A stretch of DNA of 14,815 nt from an uncultured Clostridia bacterium (GTDB lineage: Bacteria; Bacillota; Clostridia; TANB77; CAG-508): NCBI GenBank assembly GCA_948739805.1, contig CAPYID010000043.1, positions 1 through 14,815 of the forward strand. The letters are read 5' to 3'. The position numbers and the translations under genes are program-made. Below, one piece after another: positions 6,586 to 13,657 of the stretch (position 1 is the stretch's first letter; each line of letters opens with the position of its first letter). The notes beneath the pieces are model-generated. The model worked only from the letters and a program-made list of their open reading frames with translations. It searched no databases and was not told the DNA's origin.

Positions 6586-6680
6586 TTATATGCTTCTTTT
6601 CTTGTTATATTTTTTTGTTTAGCAAACTCACTTATACAAATAACTATATAGTTTAATATCCTTATTTCCTGTTTTGACAT
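6573..6680 (-). pseudogene. Truncated DUF3791-like small gene
   Basis: A 35-codon frame begins with ATG at 6680 and reads MSKQEIRILNYIVICISEF, continuing to KEAYNYFI before TGA at 6573-6575. It resembles the N-terminal half of DUF3791 proteins, small clostridial proteins of about 65-75 aa often found beside DUF3990 genes. The second half is missing: the sequence runs out of frame into the MNT tail at 6538-6585. A GGAAAGG-type ribosome binding site and the promoter at 6711-6739 lie upstream, so the short peptide may still be made. The family call is from memory of the pattern and is moderate. Confidence 0.45.
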
Positions 6681-6710
6681 TACTTTTCCAACCTTTCCTT
6701 GTACAGCATT

Positions 6711-6739
6711 ATTATATTATAAATCACATTGCTTTTCAA
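6711..6739 (-). promoter_or_regulatory. Promoter of the MNT/HEPN module
   Basis: On the minus strand TTGAAA (6739-6734) and TATAAT (6716-6711) are 17 bp apart. A second overlapping TATAAT and a TTGACA at 6750-6745 are 23 bp apart and fit less well. Confidence 0.55.
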
Positions 6740-6749
6740 TAATTTGTCA

Positions 6750-6776
6750 AAAAAAGAGTTTTTATTTCAACCTTAT
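6750..6776. repeat. 27-bp imperfect direct repeat, copy 2 (5' flank of MNT/HEPN)
   Basis: The plus-strand copy begins AAAAAAGAGTTTTTATTTCA and lies 8 bp from the stop codon of the DUF4143 ATPase gene. It pairs with copy 1 at 5680-5706 (24 of 27 identical). Confidence 0.6.
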
Positions 6777-6783
6777 ATATATA

Positions 6784-8094
6784 TTAATTTATAAATTTTT
6801 CTAAATACTCTATCATAAATAGTGGAACGTTTATTAAATTTCCATCTTTAGTTAAATTATTCATTGAAAATCGTATAGATAAATCATTATTGTATTTTTC
6901 ATTATATCTTGTTAGACTAATATTATTTGTTGACTTATTTGCTTTTACTTCTATAGGAATTATTCTATTTTGATATTGAATTATGAAATCAATTTCGTGT
7001 CTATCAAAAGTAAAGTAGTTTGGAACTTTGTCCAAAGTAGAATTTAGCATATTCAATACATAGTTTTCAGTAAAAGCTCCTTTAAATTCCTCAAATAATT
7101 TGTCTCCTTGAATAACGATTCTACTATCTAAATTTGCCATATTTCTAAGTAAACCTACATCATTCATATAAATTTTAAAAGAACTCAAGTCATTATATGC
7201 CATTAATGGGAAATCTGTTTTAGTAACATTATAAATTTTGTAAATTAAATTTGCATCATTTAACCAGTTTAAAGCACCTTCATATTCTCTTGCTCTAGCT
7301 CCTTGTTTTATAGTTTGATATAGAAATTTCTTGTTTTCTTTTGCAAGCTGTGATGGAATACTATTCCAAATTAGAGATATTTTATTTGCTTCACTATTTT
7401 CAGTATGTTTAGAGAAATCACTTTCATATGCCTTTAATATATTTTTTTGCACATTTTCTACCATTTCTATGTCTTTCTCATTTACCCAAATTTGAACAGC
7501 TTCAGGCATTCCTCCAATTATAAAATATGCCTTTAATTTTTCTTCTAGTTGGTTAAAAAATATGTCTGGTATTTTTTCAATGTTTTTTATTGATTTCATA
7601 TAGTTTACTAAATTTTCACAATTATCAGCTATTAAAAATTCGCTAAATGTCATTGGGTACATATCTAAAAAATCTACTTTTCCAACAGGAAATGATGTAT
7701 GGGATAATCTAATACCTAGCAAACTACCTGCACAAACTATATGATATTCATTTGCTTCTTCTTGAAAATATTTTAAACTATTTAGTGCATTGGGGCATTC
7801 TTGAATTTCATCAAAAATTATCAATGTTTCTTCTGGATGTATTGCTTTTTTATATATGAATGTCAATTGTTCAAGTATTCTTTGTGGATCTTTTGTATTT
7901 ACAAATAAATTATATAAATCTTCATCATGATCAAAATTAAAATATGCGACATCTTTGTAGTTTTCTTCTCCAAATTTCTTTAATATATATGTTTTTCCAA
8001 TTTGTCTTGCTCCTTTTAAAATTAATGGTTTTCTATATTTACTCTTTTTCCATTTTATCAATTCTTCTAATATAAATCTTTTCAAATTGATCAT
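6784..8094 (-). CDS. AAA ATPase with DUF4143 and PD-(D/E)xK-like C-terminus
   Basis: This is a 436-aa member of the AAA_14/DUF4143 ATPase family, whose cellular role is not established. Walker A is GARQIGKT (28-35), Walker B LIIFDE (91-96), and CAGSLLG (121-127) is the family's sensor-like strand. The DUF4143 region ends in a restriction-endonuclease-like motif, HEIDFI (366-371) followed by IPIEVKANK (EVK 382-384). The ATG at 8094 touches GGAG directly, which is too close. The TTG at 8085, nine bases from GGAG, gives LKRFILEE and matches the start of the paralog at 13458 (GGAGATTAAG then MKRLFEKK), so the true start may be TTG 8085. A promoter at 8126-8154 overlaps one of four iteron-like repeats, suggesting autoregulation. 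The gene stands alone on the minus strand. Confidence 0.9.
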   Translation of the reverse strand: MINLKRFILEELIKWKKSKYRKPLILKGARQIGKTYILKKFGEENYKDVAYFNFDHDEDLYNLFVNTKDPQRILEQLTFIYKKAIHPEETLIIFDEIQECPNALNSLKYFQEEANEYHIVCAGSLLGIRLSHTSFPVGKVDFLDMYPMTFSEFLIADNCENLVNYMKSIKNIEKIPDIFFNQLEEKLKAYFIIGGMPEAVQIWVNEKDIEMVENVQKNILKAYESDFSKHTENSEANKISLIWNSIPSQLAKENKKFLYQTIKQGARAREYEGALNWLNDANLIYKIYNVTKTDFPLMAYNDLSSFKIYMNDVGLLRNMANLDSRIVIQGDKLFEEFKGAFTENYVLNMLNSTLDKVPNYFTFDRHEIDFIIQYQNRIIPIEVKANKSTNNISLTRYNEKYNNDLSIRFSMNNLTKDGNLINVPLFMIEYLEKFIN

Positions 8095-8125
8095 CTCCTA
8101 TATTAATATATGTTAATCTATATTA

Positions 8126-8154
8126 ATTATACGCCTTTATCACATTTTTGTAAA
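8126..8154 (-). promoter_or_regulatory. Promoter of the DUF4143 ATPase gene
   Basis: TTTACA (8154-8149) and TATAAT (8131-8126) are separated by 17 bp on the minus strand. Iteron 1 (8136-8153) covers the spacer and most of the -35, so a bound protein would block transcription. Confidence 0.65.
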
Positions 8155-8245
8155 GGATGTCAATTATTTTATCACACTTTTGCAAATTGCTTTTGGTGTT
8201 TTATCACATTTTTGCAATTTTAATTGCTTTATCATAAATTTGTTA
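8136..8245. repeat. Four iteron-like repeats upstream of the DUF4143 ATPase gene
   Basis: Plus-strand unit TTTATCACATTTTTGCAA: copies at 8136-8153, 8168-8185 and 8200-8217 differ at one base each or match. They are exactly 32 bp apart (about three helical turns). A degenerate copy lies at 8228-8245. A related element precedes the second DUF4143 gene at 13511-13562. It is not a CRISPR: the 14-bp gaps are too short and AT-rich. Confidence 0.75.
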
Positions 8246-8321
8246 TATTTTCAATTATTTTAATCAACCTTTCAATTTTAATATTTACTTAAATCAGCTT
8301 TTATACTAGACAAAATATTTT

Positions 8322-10010
8322 CTATTCTTTTCTATTTAAAGAAACTGTATCTTCAATAATCTTACATTGCTCTTTACTACTTTCTTTTACATATTCATTT
8401 AATTTTAACCTAAAATCTATTTCATATTTATTATTATATATTCTTACTTCTTTAATAATTTCAGACAAGAGCATTTTCTTTATATCTAACTCAGCATTTT
8501 TAAACTCTTCTTTCCATATTGGAACTTTATTTTTTATCTGTTGTAAGTTTTTATCTTCTAGTTTTTTTCGGTTTATTTTACTTGTAATTTTGGATTTACG
8601 ATCAAGTAATTTTAATTTTTTTTCTTGTTTTTCATTTATCAGTTCATTTAATAATTCAGCTGTAAAATTACTTGTTCCTTGTAAAGTTTTTATGATTTCA
8701 TTTTTTAACACTGTTATATTGATGTCTATTTCATCAATTTCTTTTTCACATTTCATAAGTTCTTTTTCCTCATTTTCACAATTATTTATTACACCTTTTC
8801 TTATCTCTTTTGATAAATCCCTTTCTTCTAAGCTATCTAAAAAATCATATACACATTTTAATACTATACCTTCGACTTCTTCTTTTTTTATGCTTTTCTT
8901 ATTAAGTTCACAAGTATTTGTAAATCTAGCACTACTACATCTATAATATAAGTGTTTTACTGAATTTCCATCTTTACTTTTCTTTTTCGTCCCAGATGTC
9001 ATAAAAGCATATCCACATTCACCACATTTTATCATTCCAATAAGTAATAACTCACTTTTGGTTTGTCTAGGTTTTATATCTAAATCTAAATCACTATCTT
9101 CTTCCTTATTATTCCTTACATCTCTAATCTCTTTAGCCTTATACCATGTTTTTTCATCTACAATTGACAAATCATCTACTCTTTTTTCTGGCAAAACCCA
9201 AGTATCAAAAGGTTGCTTTTTAGCTGTTGCTACATTAACAGTAGTTCTTTTTCTATAAGCAGGAAATCCCATATATAATGGATTACCAAGAATAGCTCCT
9301 ACTGACGATATACTCCATAATTTTGATCTTCTAGGCTCTATTTTTTTATCGTTTAGATATTTTGCAATTCTTCCAATACCATATCCTTTTTTTATATATA
9401 AATTAAAAATATCTTCAATTATTTTTGCCTCTGCTTGATTGATTATAAGTTTTTGTCTTTCAACACCTTTTTTAGTATATATTCCACTTTTGATAAAATC
9501 ATATCCATATGGTGCATTTCTTTTCCCACCATAAGTCAAAATTCCCTTTTCTGCCATTTGAACTTGTGCTTCTCTTACTCTTATTGATGTCTTCTCGCTT
9601 TCCCCTCCTGCTTGCCAATATGTAATATAATTAATTAATTTATCTGCTCTATTTTCAATTTTTCGTTGACCTTCTTTTACAGACCATACTTCAATACCTT
9701 CATTAATTAACCATTCAACAACAAATGGAGTTTCTTCTTCTCTTCTTCCTATTCTATCAAACATAAAAACAAGAAGAATGTCTATTTCTTTGTTTAATAC
9801 ATCTCTCTTTATGTCTTGTAAAGCATCTCTTTTAGATTCACTAAGTTTGTATCCAGATACTCCTAATTCTATATATTCTTTTGTAAATATCCAATTATTC
9901 TGTGATTTAATAAAGTTTCCACATGATATTCTTTGCATTGGAATGTCATCCTTTTCAACTTGCTTCAATGTGGAAACCCTGTATAAACATCCAACTCTTT
10001 TCGTATCCAT
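8322..10010 (-). CDS. Large serine recombinase 2
   Basis: This 562-aa site-specific recombinase has a resolvase catalytic domain (about 5-155). The nucleophile is probably S13 in CLYRVSTLKQ, with FDRIGRREEETPFVVEW at 84-100 and GESEKTSIRVRE at 136-147. A recombinase DNA-binding domain follows (about 165-290). The zinc ribbon uses CGEC (329-332), C358 and C367, and a lysine-rich coiled coil spans about 395-500. Enzymes of this class integrate and excise elements without needing long homology. The N-terminal 150 residues closely resemble the upstream recombinase, so the pair arose by duplication. The gap between them is 5 bp, and no strong ribosome binding site precedes this ATG, implying translational coupling. 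The layout recalls ccrA/ccrB of SCC elements, though I do not claim they are Ccr proteins. Confidence 0.93.
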   Translation of the reverse strand: MDTKRVGCLYRVSTLKQVEKDDIPMQRISCGNFIKSQNNWIFTKEYIELGVSGYKLSESKRDALQDIKRDVLNKEIDILLVFMFDRIGRREEETPFVVEWLINEGIEVWSVKEGQRKIENRADKLINYITYWQAGGESEKTSIRVREAQVQMAEKGILTYGGKRNAPYGYDFIKSGIYTKKGVERQKLIINQAEAKIIEDIFNLYIKKGYGIGRIAKYLNDKKIEPRRSKLWSISSVGAILGNPLYMGFPAYRKRTTVNVATAKKQPFDTWVLPEKRVDDLSIVDEKTWYKAKEIRDVRNNKEEDSDLDLDIKPRQTKSELLLIGMIKCGECGYAFMTSGTKKKSKDGNSVKHLYYRCSSARFTNTCELNKKSIKKEEVEGIVLKCVYDFLDSLEERDLSKEIRKGVINNCENEEKELMKCEKEIDEIDINITVLKNEIIKTLQGTSNFTAELLNELINEKQEKKLKLLDRKSKITSKINRKKLEDKNLQQIKNKVPIWKEEFKNAELDIKKMLLSEIIKEVRIYNNKYEIDFRLKLNEYVKESSKEQCKIIEDTVSLNRKE

Positions 10011-10015
10011 ATGTT

Positions 10016-11560
10016 CTAAACCTTTTCCTTTATAATTATGGTAGATATGGGGTATTTTACACTTATCTCTACTTTATCATTATATAAATATACCTTATCT
10101 ATCATTTTTTCTAATATTTTTCTTTTAATATCTAAAGAAGCTTTTTCAAATTCTTCACTCCAATTAGGTATATATTCTTTTAATTGATTTATTTCTTTGT
10201 TATTCTTGTTAATTTCACTTTCTAAATTTATTAATTGCTCTTCTAGTGTTCTTAAATTATTCATTTCTTTTTCATATTCTTGACTTACTTTTTTATTCTG
10301 TTCTTCCTCTCCTGACATGAGTGCTGTAACGATTTCAGTTTTTAATTCTATAAGTCTATTTTTTGAATAACTTATTTTTTGATTTAATATTCTAATCTTT
10401 TCTTCTCTTCTTTTAATTCTCTTGGCTTTCTTTACTACTTCATTCTTTAAATCAACTCTTTTAAATGTATCTAAGTATTTTTTCACTACTTTAATTACAA
10501 TTGTTTCTAGTATATCAATCCTATAATTTTTGTTATATTCACAATTGCCTGTCCTCTGCTTACCTTTGCATAACATATAACAATATTTATTTTTTCCTTT
10601 TGGTACAATATAGCTTCCACAATAACCACATTTTGTATATCCTGATAATAATCTTATGACTCTATCACCTTTTCTACTTCTACTACATATTAAGTCATTT
10701 GCAATTTGCCATATTTCCTCTGATACTATAGAAATATTAGGATTCTTTTTATCAGCAATTATCCATTCTTCTTTATTCTTTCTAATATTTCGTTCTCTAT
10801 TTCTCTCTCTTTTTCCAAATGATACATACCCTTTATAAATAGGATTTTTAACAATTTCAAGAATCATATTTGAATCCCATTGACAGCCTGTTTTTCTTCT
10901 TTTTATCCCTTTTTTATTTAAGTAAACTGCAACTTTATCAGTTCCATATTTTTGTTCTGCAATTAGAGTATATATTGAACTTATAACTTTCGCTTCTTCT
11001 TCATATATAATAGGTATCTTTCTTCTTTTTCCTATCTTACTATATAAATCGCTATCAATCATTTTATAACCATAAGGAGCATAATTCCCTAAATAAATTC
11101 CTTCCTTTGTCAATTGTATTCTTTTTTCCTTGACTCTTAATGATATTTTTTCGCTTTCTCCTTGGGCTTGCCAATATGTAATATAATTTATCAATCGGTC
11201 ATAATTATCCTTAATTTGTCTTTGTCCTTCATTTACAGACCAAACCTCAATGCCTTGATCAATTAACCATTTAACAACAAATGGTGTTTCGTCTTCTCTT
11301 CTTCCAATTCTATCAAACATAAAAACAAGTAATACATCTATTTTTTTTTTGCTTACATCTATTTTTACTGTTTGTAGTACATCTCTCTCTTTTTCTCCAA
11401 GTTTATATCCTGAGACGCCTAACTCCATATATTCTTCAGCAAGTATCCAATCTTCTTTTAAATCAATAAATTTTTTACATGCTTCTTTTTGAACTGGAAT
11501 ATCATTGTTGTATACTTGCTTTTTAGTAGAAACTCTGTATAAGCATCCAACTCTTTTCAT
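10016..11560 (-). CDS. Large serine recombinase 1
   Basis: This 514-aa recombinase has the same architecture as its neighbour. The resolvase domain carries nucleophile S11 in CLYRVSTKKQ, FDRIGRREDETPFVVKW at 82-98 and GESEKISLRVKEK. The recombinase domain spans about 160-290, with the zinc ribbon at CGYC (311-314), C331 and C340. A coiled coil at about 375-470 is probably used in synapsis control. AAAGGAGGG lies 6 nt before the ATG, so this start is firm. A run of ten A on the sense strand (plus positions 11341-11350) encodes consecutive lysines and is a possible slippage site. It is preceded by an 81-aa gene on the same strand and followed after 5 bp by recombinase 2. Either enzyme or both may move the element. 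Confidence 0.93.
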   Translation of the reverse strand: MKRVGCLYRVSTKKQVYNNDIPVQKEACKKFIDLKEDWILAEEYMELGVSGYKLGEKERDVLQTVKIDVSKKKIDVLLVFMFDRIGRREDETPFVVKWLIDQGIEVWSVNEGQRQIKDNYDRLINYITYWQAQGESEKISLRVKEKRIQLTKEGIYLGNYAPYGYKMIDSDLYSKIGKRRKIPIIYEEEAKVISSIYTLIAEQKYGTDKVAVYLNKKGIKRRKTGCQWDSNMILEIVKNPIYKGYVSFGKRERNRERNIRKNKEEWIIADKKNPNISIVSEEIWQIANDLICSRSRKGDRVIRLLSGYTKCGYCGSYIVPKGKNKYCYMLCKGKQRTGNCEYNKNYRIDILETIVIKVVKKYLDTFKRVDLKNEVVKKAKRIKRREEKIRILNQKISYSKNRLIELKTEIVTALMSGEEEQNKKVSQEYEKEMNNLRTLEEQLINLESEINKNNKEINQLKEYIPNWSEEFEKASLDIKRKILEKMIDKVYLYNDKVEISVKYPISTIIIKEKV

Positions 11561-11627
11561 TCTATCCCTCCTTTTGACTTAAAATATTATTTCAAGAAAA
11601 AAGGATAATCAATTCGAGAAAAAATTT

Positions 11628-11873
11628 TTATATTAACGTTTGAATGTTTCTCTGTATATATAAATCACTTAAAACATTTATAATATAATCTTCTATTTCT
11701 GTTGAATTTCCTTGTGATATATCTTTTAATATAACTTGTATTTCTTGTTTTTCAGTTTTTTCTACTTTACACAATATTTCTTCTCCATTATTCTTTTTTA
11801 TATATTCATAATCACCATTGCCTAGCGTAACTTGTTTGTTTTCTATGACTTCTTGTACTAATTTCGTTTTCAA
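11628..11873 (-). CDS. Small protein, 81 aa, start TTG, upstream of the recombinases
   Basis: The product is unknown. It is small and mixed acidic/basic with a predicted strand-rich N-terminal half (KQVTLGNGDYEYIKKNNGEE and ILCKVEKTEKQEIQVILKD) and a helical C-terminal end. It has no membrane segment or signal peptide. The start is TTG at 11873, supported by GAGGTG seven bases upstream; no better ATG exists. That ribosome binding site lies inside one copy of a 41-bp direct repeat (11881-11921). It precedes recombinase 1 by 67 bp on the same strand and is probably cotranscribed with it. A recombination directionality factor or regulator would be a reasonable guess from position alone, without sequence support. 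Confidence 0.6.
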   Translation of the reverse strand: MKTKLVQEVIENKQVTLGNGDYEYIKKNNGEEILCKVEKTEKQEIQVILKDISQGNSTEIEDYIINVLSDLYIQRNIQTLI

Positions 11874-11880
11874 TCTTTTT

Positions 11881-11921
11881 CACCTCAATTAAATGTATGA
11901 TGAACTTGTATAATTTATTAA
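11881..11921. repeat. 41-bp direct repeat, copy A
   Basis: It begins CACCTCAATTAAATGTAT and ends ACTTGTATAATTTATTAA on the plus strand. It matches copy B (13617-13657) at 39 of 41 bases. On the minus strand its last bases are the GAGGTG ribosome binding site of the 81-aa gene. The repeat brackets the second DUF4143 cassette. Confidence 0.8.
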
Positions 11922-11923
11922 TA

Positions 11924-12060
11924 GAACAAATAAGAAAAATCAAAGATTTTTCTTTAATTTGTTCTCGCCCGATTAAGTTTTCGACTGTAAGGAGAAAATC
12001 TTAAGGGCTAGCGATTATAGCCTTTATATAATAGGAAAGTATCACTTTCCTATTATATAA
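11924..12060. other. Block of consecutive strong hairpins, possible structured RNA or recombination site
   Basis: There are three main inverted repeats. Hairpin 1 (11924-11964) has 18-nt and 20-nt arms pairing except for a 2-nt bulge, with an AAA loop. Hairpin 2 (11967-12008) pairs GCCC/GGGC, TTAAG/CTTAA and TTTTC/GAAAA with small bulges and an 11-nt loop. Hairpin 3 (12024-12060) is a perfect 17-bp stem with loop ATC. An alternative GGCTA/TAGCC stem (12006-12022) competes with hairpin 2. A bidirectional terminator follows at 12062-12083. On the plus strand the whole block reads like a roughly 160-nt structured RNA ending in a terminator. No coding sequence is seen from 11874 to 12157. Confidence 0.6.
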
Positions 12061-12061
12061 T

Positions 12062-12083
12062 AAAAAAGCCATCAGGCTTTTTT
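12062..12083. terminator. Bidirectional terminator after the second DUF4143 gene
   Basis: The stem AAAAAAGCC-ATCA-GGCTTTTTT has nine base pairs and a tetraloop, with T runs in both directions. The 25 bp around it (12059-12083) are identical to 13952-13976. It lies 75 bp past the stop codon of the interrupted DUF4143 gene. Confidence 0.8.
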
Positions 12084-12157
12084 GTTTTATTTATACTTTT
12101 TTATAAACAATTTCTTTTTATCTAGACTCTCCTCTCTTCTTTTGTCTTTTATATGTG

Positions 12158-13458
12158 CTAAACTAAAAATGCTGCATAAAGTGGCACAGATTTTATATTA
12201 TTTTCAAATCCAAAATTCTTAGTTGAAATTCTAATTGCATATTTAGGTTTATGTTCTCTTATATATATATTTAGACTAGTAGACTTTACACTAGTTCCAC
12301 TTTTTACTTCAACTGGTATTATTCCATCATCATTATAAATTATAAAATCTACTTCTGCATTTCTTCCATATGTCCAATAGTATAATGATGTATCTTTAGC
12401 GATAAACTCTTGAGCTATATAATTTTCAGTAATTGCTCCTTTAAATTCAAAAGGTTTTTCTAACATAATATCTGGATATTTTATTTCTGAAATTGAAGTT
12501 AAAAGTCCTATATCACTTAAATATAATTTAAACATTTCTTCATCTTTATAAACTTTTAATGGTATTTCTGGCTTTTTTATTTTATAACTTGCCAAAACCA
12601 TCCCTGCTGAAATTAACCACTCAATTGGTGTCTCATATTTTCTTTTTCTGCCATCTTCATCTATTAAATTATATCTAAATGTTTTCTTATCTTTCGCTAA
12701 TTGGCTTGGTATATTCTTATATACTTTTTCAATTTTTACAGATTCAATATTACCTTTTACATATTTTTTCATATCAGCAATATACATTTCAATAATATTT
12801 GATATGATATTTGCATCGTATTTTAATATATCTAAATCATTTTCTATAAAATTATTTATCGACTCTGGCATACCACCTACACATAAATACTGTTTATATA
12901 ATGTAAGTGCTTGCTCATGAGCAAATGTTGGCATTGCTTCTACCTTTAAATAACATTCCTTAATTTTATTTAGTAACATTTCTTTTCCTGTTGCCATTAG
13001 AAATTCTTCAAAATTCATTGGATACATATATTCCATTCGTATTTTCCCAACTGGAAATGAACTGTTAAATCTATTTATTTTTACTCCGTAATAAACTGCC
13101 TGCACATACAATTTTATATGGTTTTTCAGATTCATTGAAATATTTTAGCGATACAATAAAATTTTCACTTACCTGTATTTCATCAAAAAATAACAATGTT
13201 TTGTCTAAATCTATCTTTTTACCAATATATAATTCAAGCTCTTCTAATATTTTTTCTTCATCAATTGTTTTCTCAAATATATTTCTTACTTCTTCATTTT
13301 TTTCTAAATTAAAATATAAATATTGTTCAAAATTTTCTCTTCCAAATTTATCAATTGTATACGTTTTTCCAATTTGTCTTACTCCGAATTACCATTAATG
13401 GCTTTTTCATCCCTGATTCTTTCCAATTGAATAATTTTTTTTCAAATAATCTTTTCAT
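12158..13458 (-). pseudogene. Second DUF4143 AAA ATPase gene with two +1 frameshifts
   Basis: Joining three frames gives a 432-aa protein collinear with the 436-aa ATPase at 6784-8094. Frame 1 runs from ATG 13458 (AAAGGAG upstream) through MKRLFEKKLFNWKESGMKKP to residue 24. One extra base (G on the plus strand at 13386) then shifts into GVRQIGKT, the Walker A motif. Frame 2 includes Walker B TLLFFDEIQ and KIVCAGSLL. A second extra base at 13088 shifts into GVKINRFNSSFPVGK, and frame 3 continues to TAG with the nuclease-like EVDFII...IPVEVKSG. Both extra bases create the same octamer, CGGAGTAA, on the coding strand. No other stop or gap is seen. It is either a young pseudogene, a sequencing artefact, or a gene read by frameshifting. 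An internal ATG at 13135 opens frame 3 but would lack the ATPase core. Confidence 0.85.
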
Positions 13459-13510
13459 CTTAATCTCCTTTAGTACTATTATTATCATAAATTAGAAAAT
13501 TAGTCAATAT

Positions 13511-13562
13511 TTTTGCCACTTTTTGCATGTATTTTAAGTATACTTTTGCCACTTTTTGCATG
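13511..13562. repeat. Two iteron-like repeats upstream of the second DUF4143 gene
   Basis: TTTTGCCACTTTTTGCATG occurs exactly at 13511-13529 and 13544-13562, period 33 bp. Read on the minus strand, TGCAAAAAGTGGCAAAA resembles TGCAAAAATGTGATAAA of the repeats before the first DUF4143 gene. A possible -35 (TTGACT, 13507-13502) lies immediately next to the first copy. Confidence 0.7.
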
Positions 13563-13616
13563 GTTTTGAATTTTGTTTTTGACATATATATACTAATTAT
13601 TAGGCTATGTTAATAA

Positions 13617-13657
13617 CACCTCAATTAAATGTATTATGGACTTGTATAATTTATTAA
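13617..13657. repeat. 41-bp direct repeat, copy B
   Basis: This is the second copy of the 41-bp repeat at 11881-11921 (two mismatches). On the minus strand it begins with the stop codon region of the 92-aa gene, so the copy is the normal 3' flank of that gene. The GAGGTG at its other end is followed here by no usable reading frame. Confidence 0.8.

Noticed and set aside
8136..8245. CRISPR array
   Set aside because: Only three to four 18-bp units with 14-bp AT-rich gaps and no cas genes. They sit on a promoter and fit iterons.
12158..13135. A separate 325-aa gene starting at the ATG 13135
   Set aside because: Its first residues are out-of-frame translation of the ATPase core. The protein only matches the family from GVKINRF onward, so it is the third part of the frameshifted gene.
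13135..13398. Plus-strand open frames opposite the relaxase, recombinase and ATPase genes
   Set aside because: They are antisense shadows of AT-rich genes: Phe/Ser/Leu-rich, without ribosome binding sites or domain motifs.
11881..13657. 41-bp repeats as attL/attR of the serine recombinases
   Set aside because: Large serine recombinases normally share only a tiny core between their sites, so a 41-bp near-identity is not what attL and attR would show. The segment between also excludes the recombinases.
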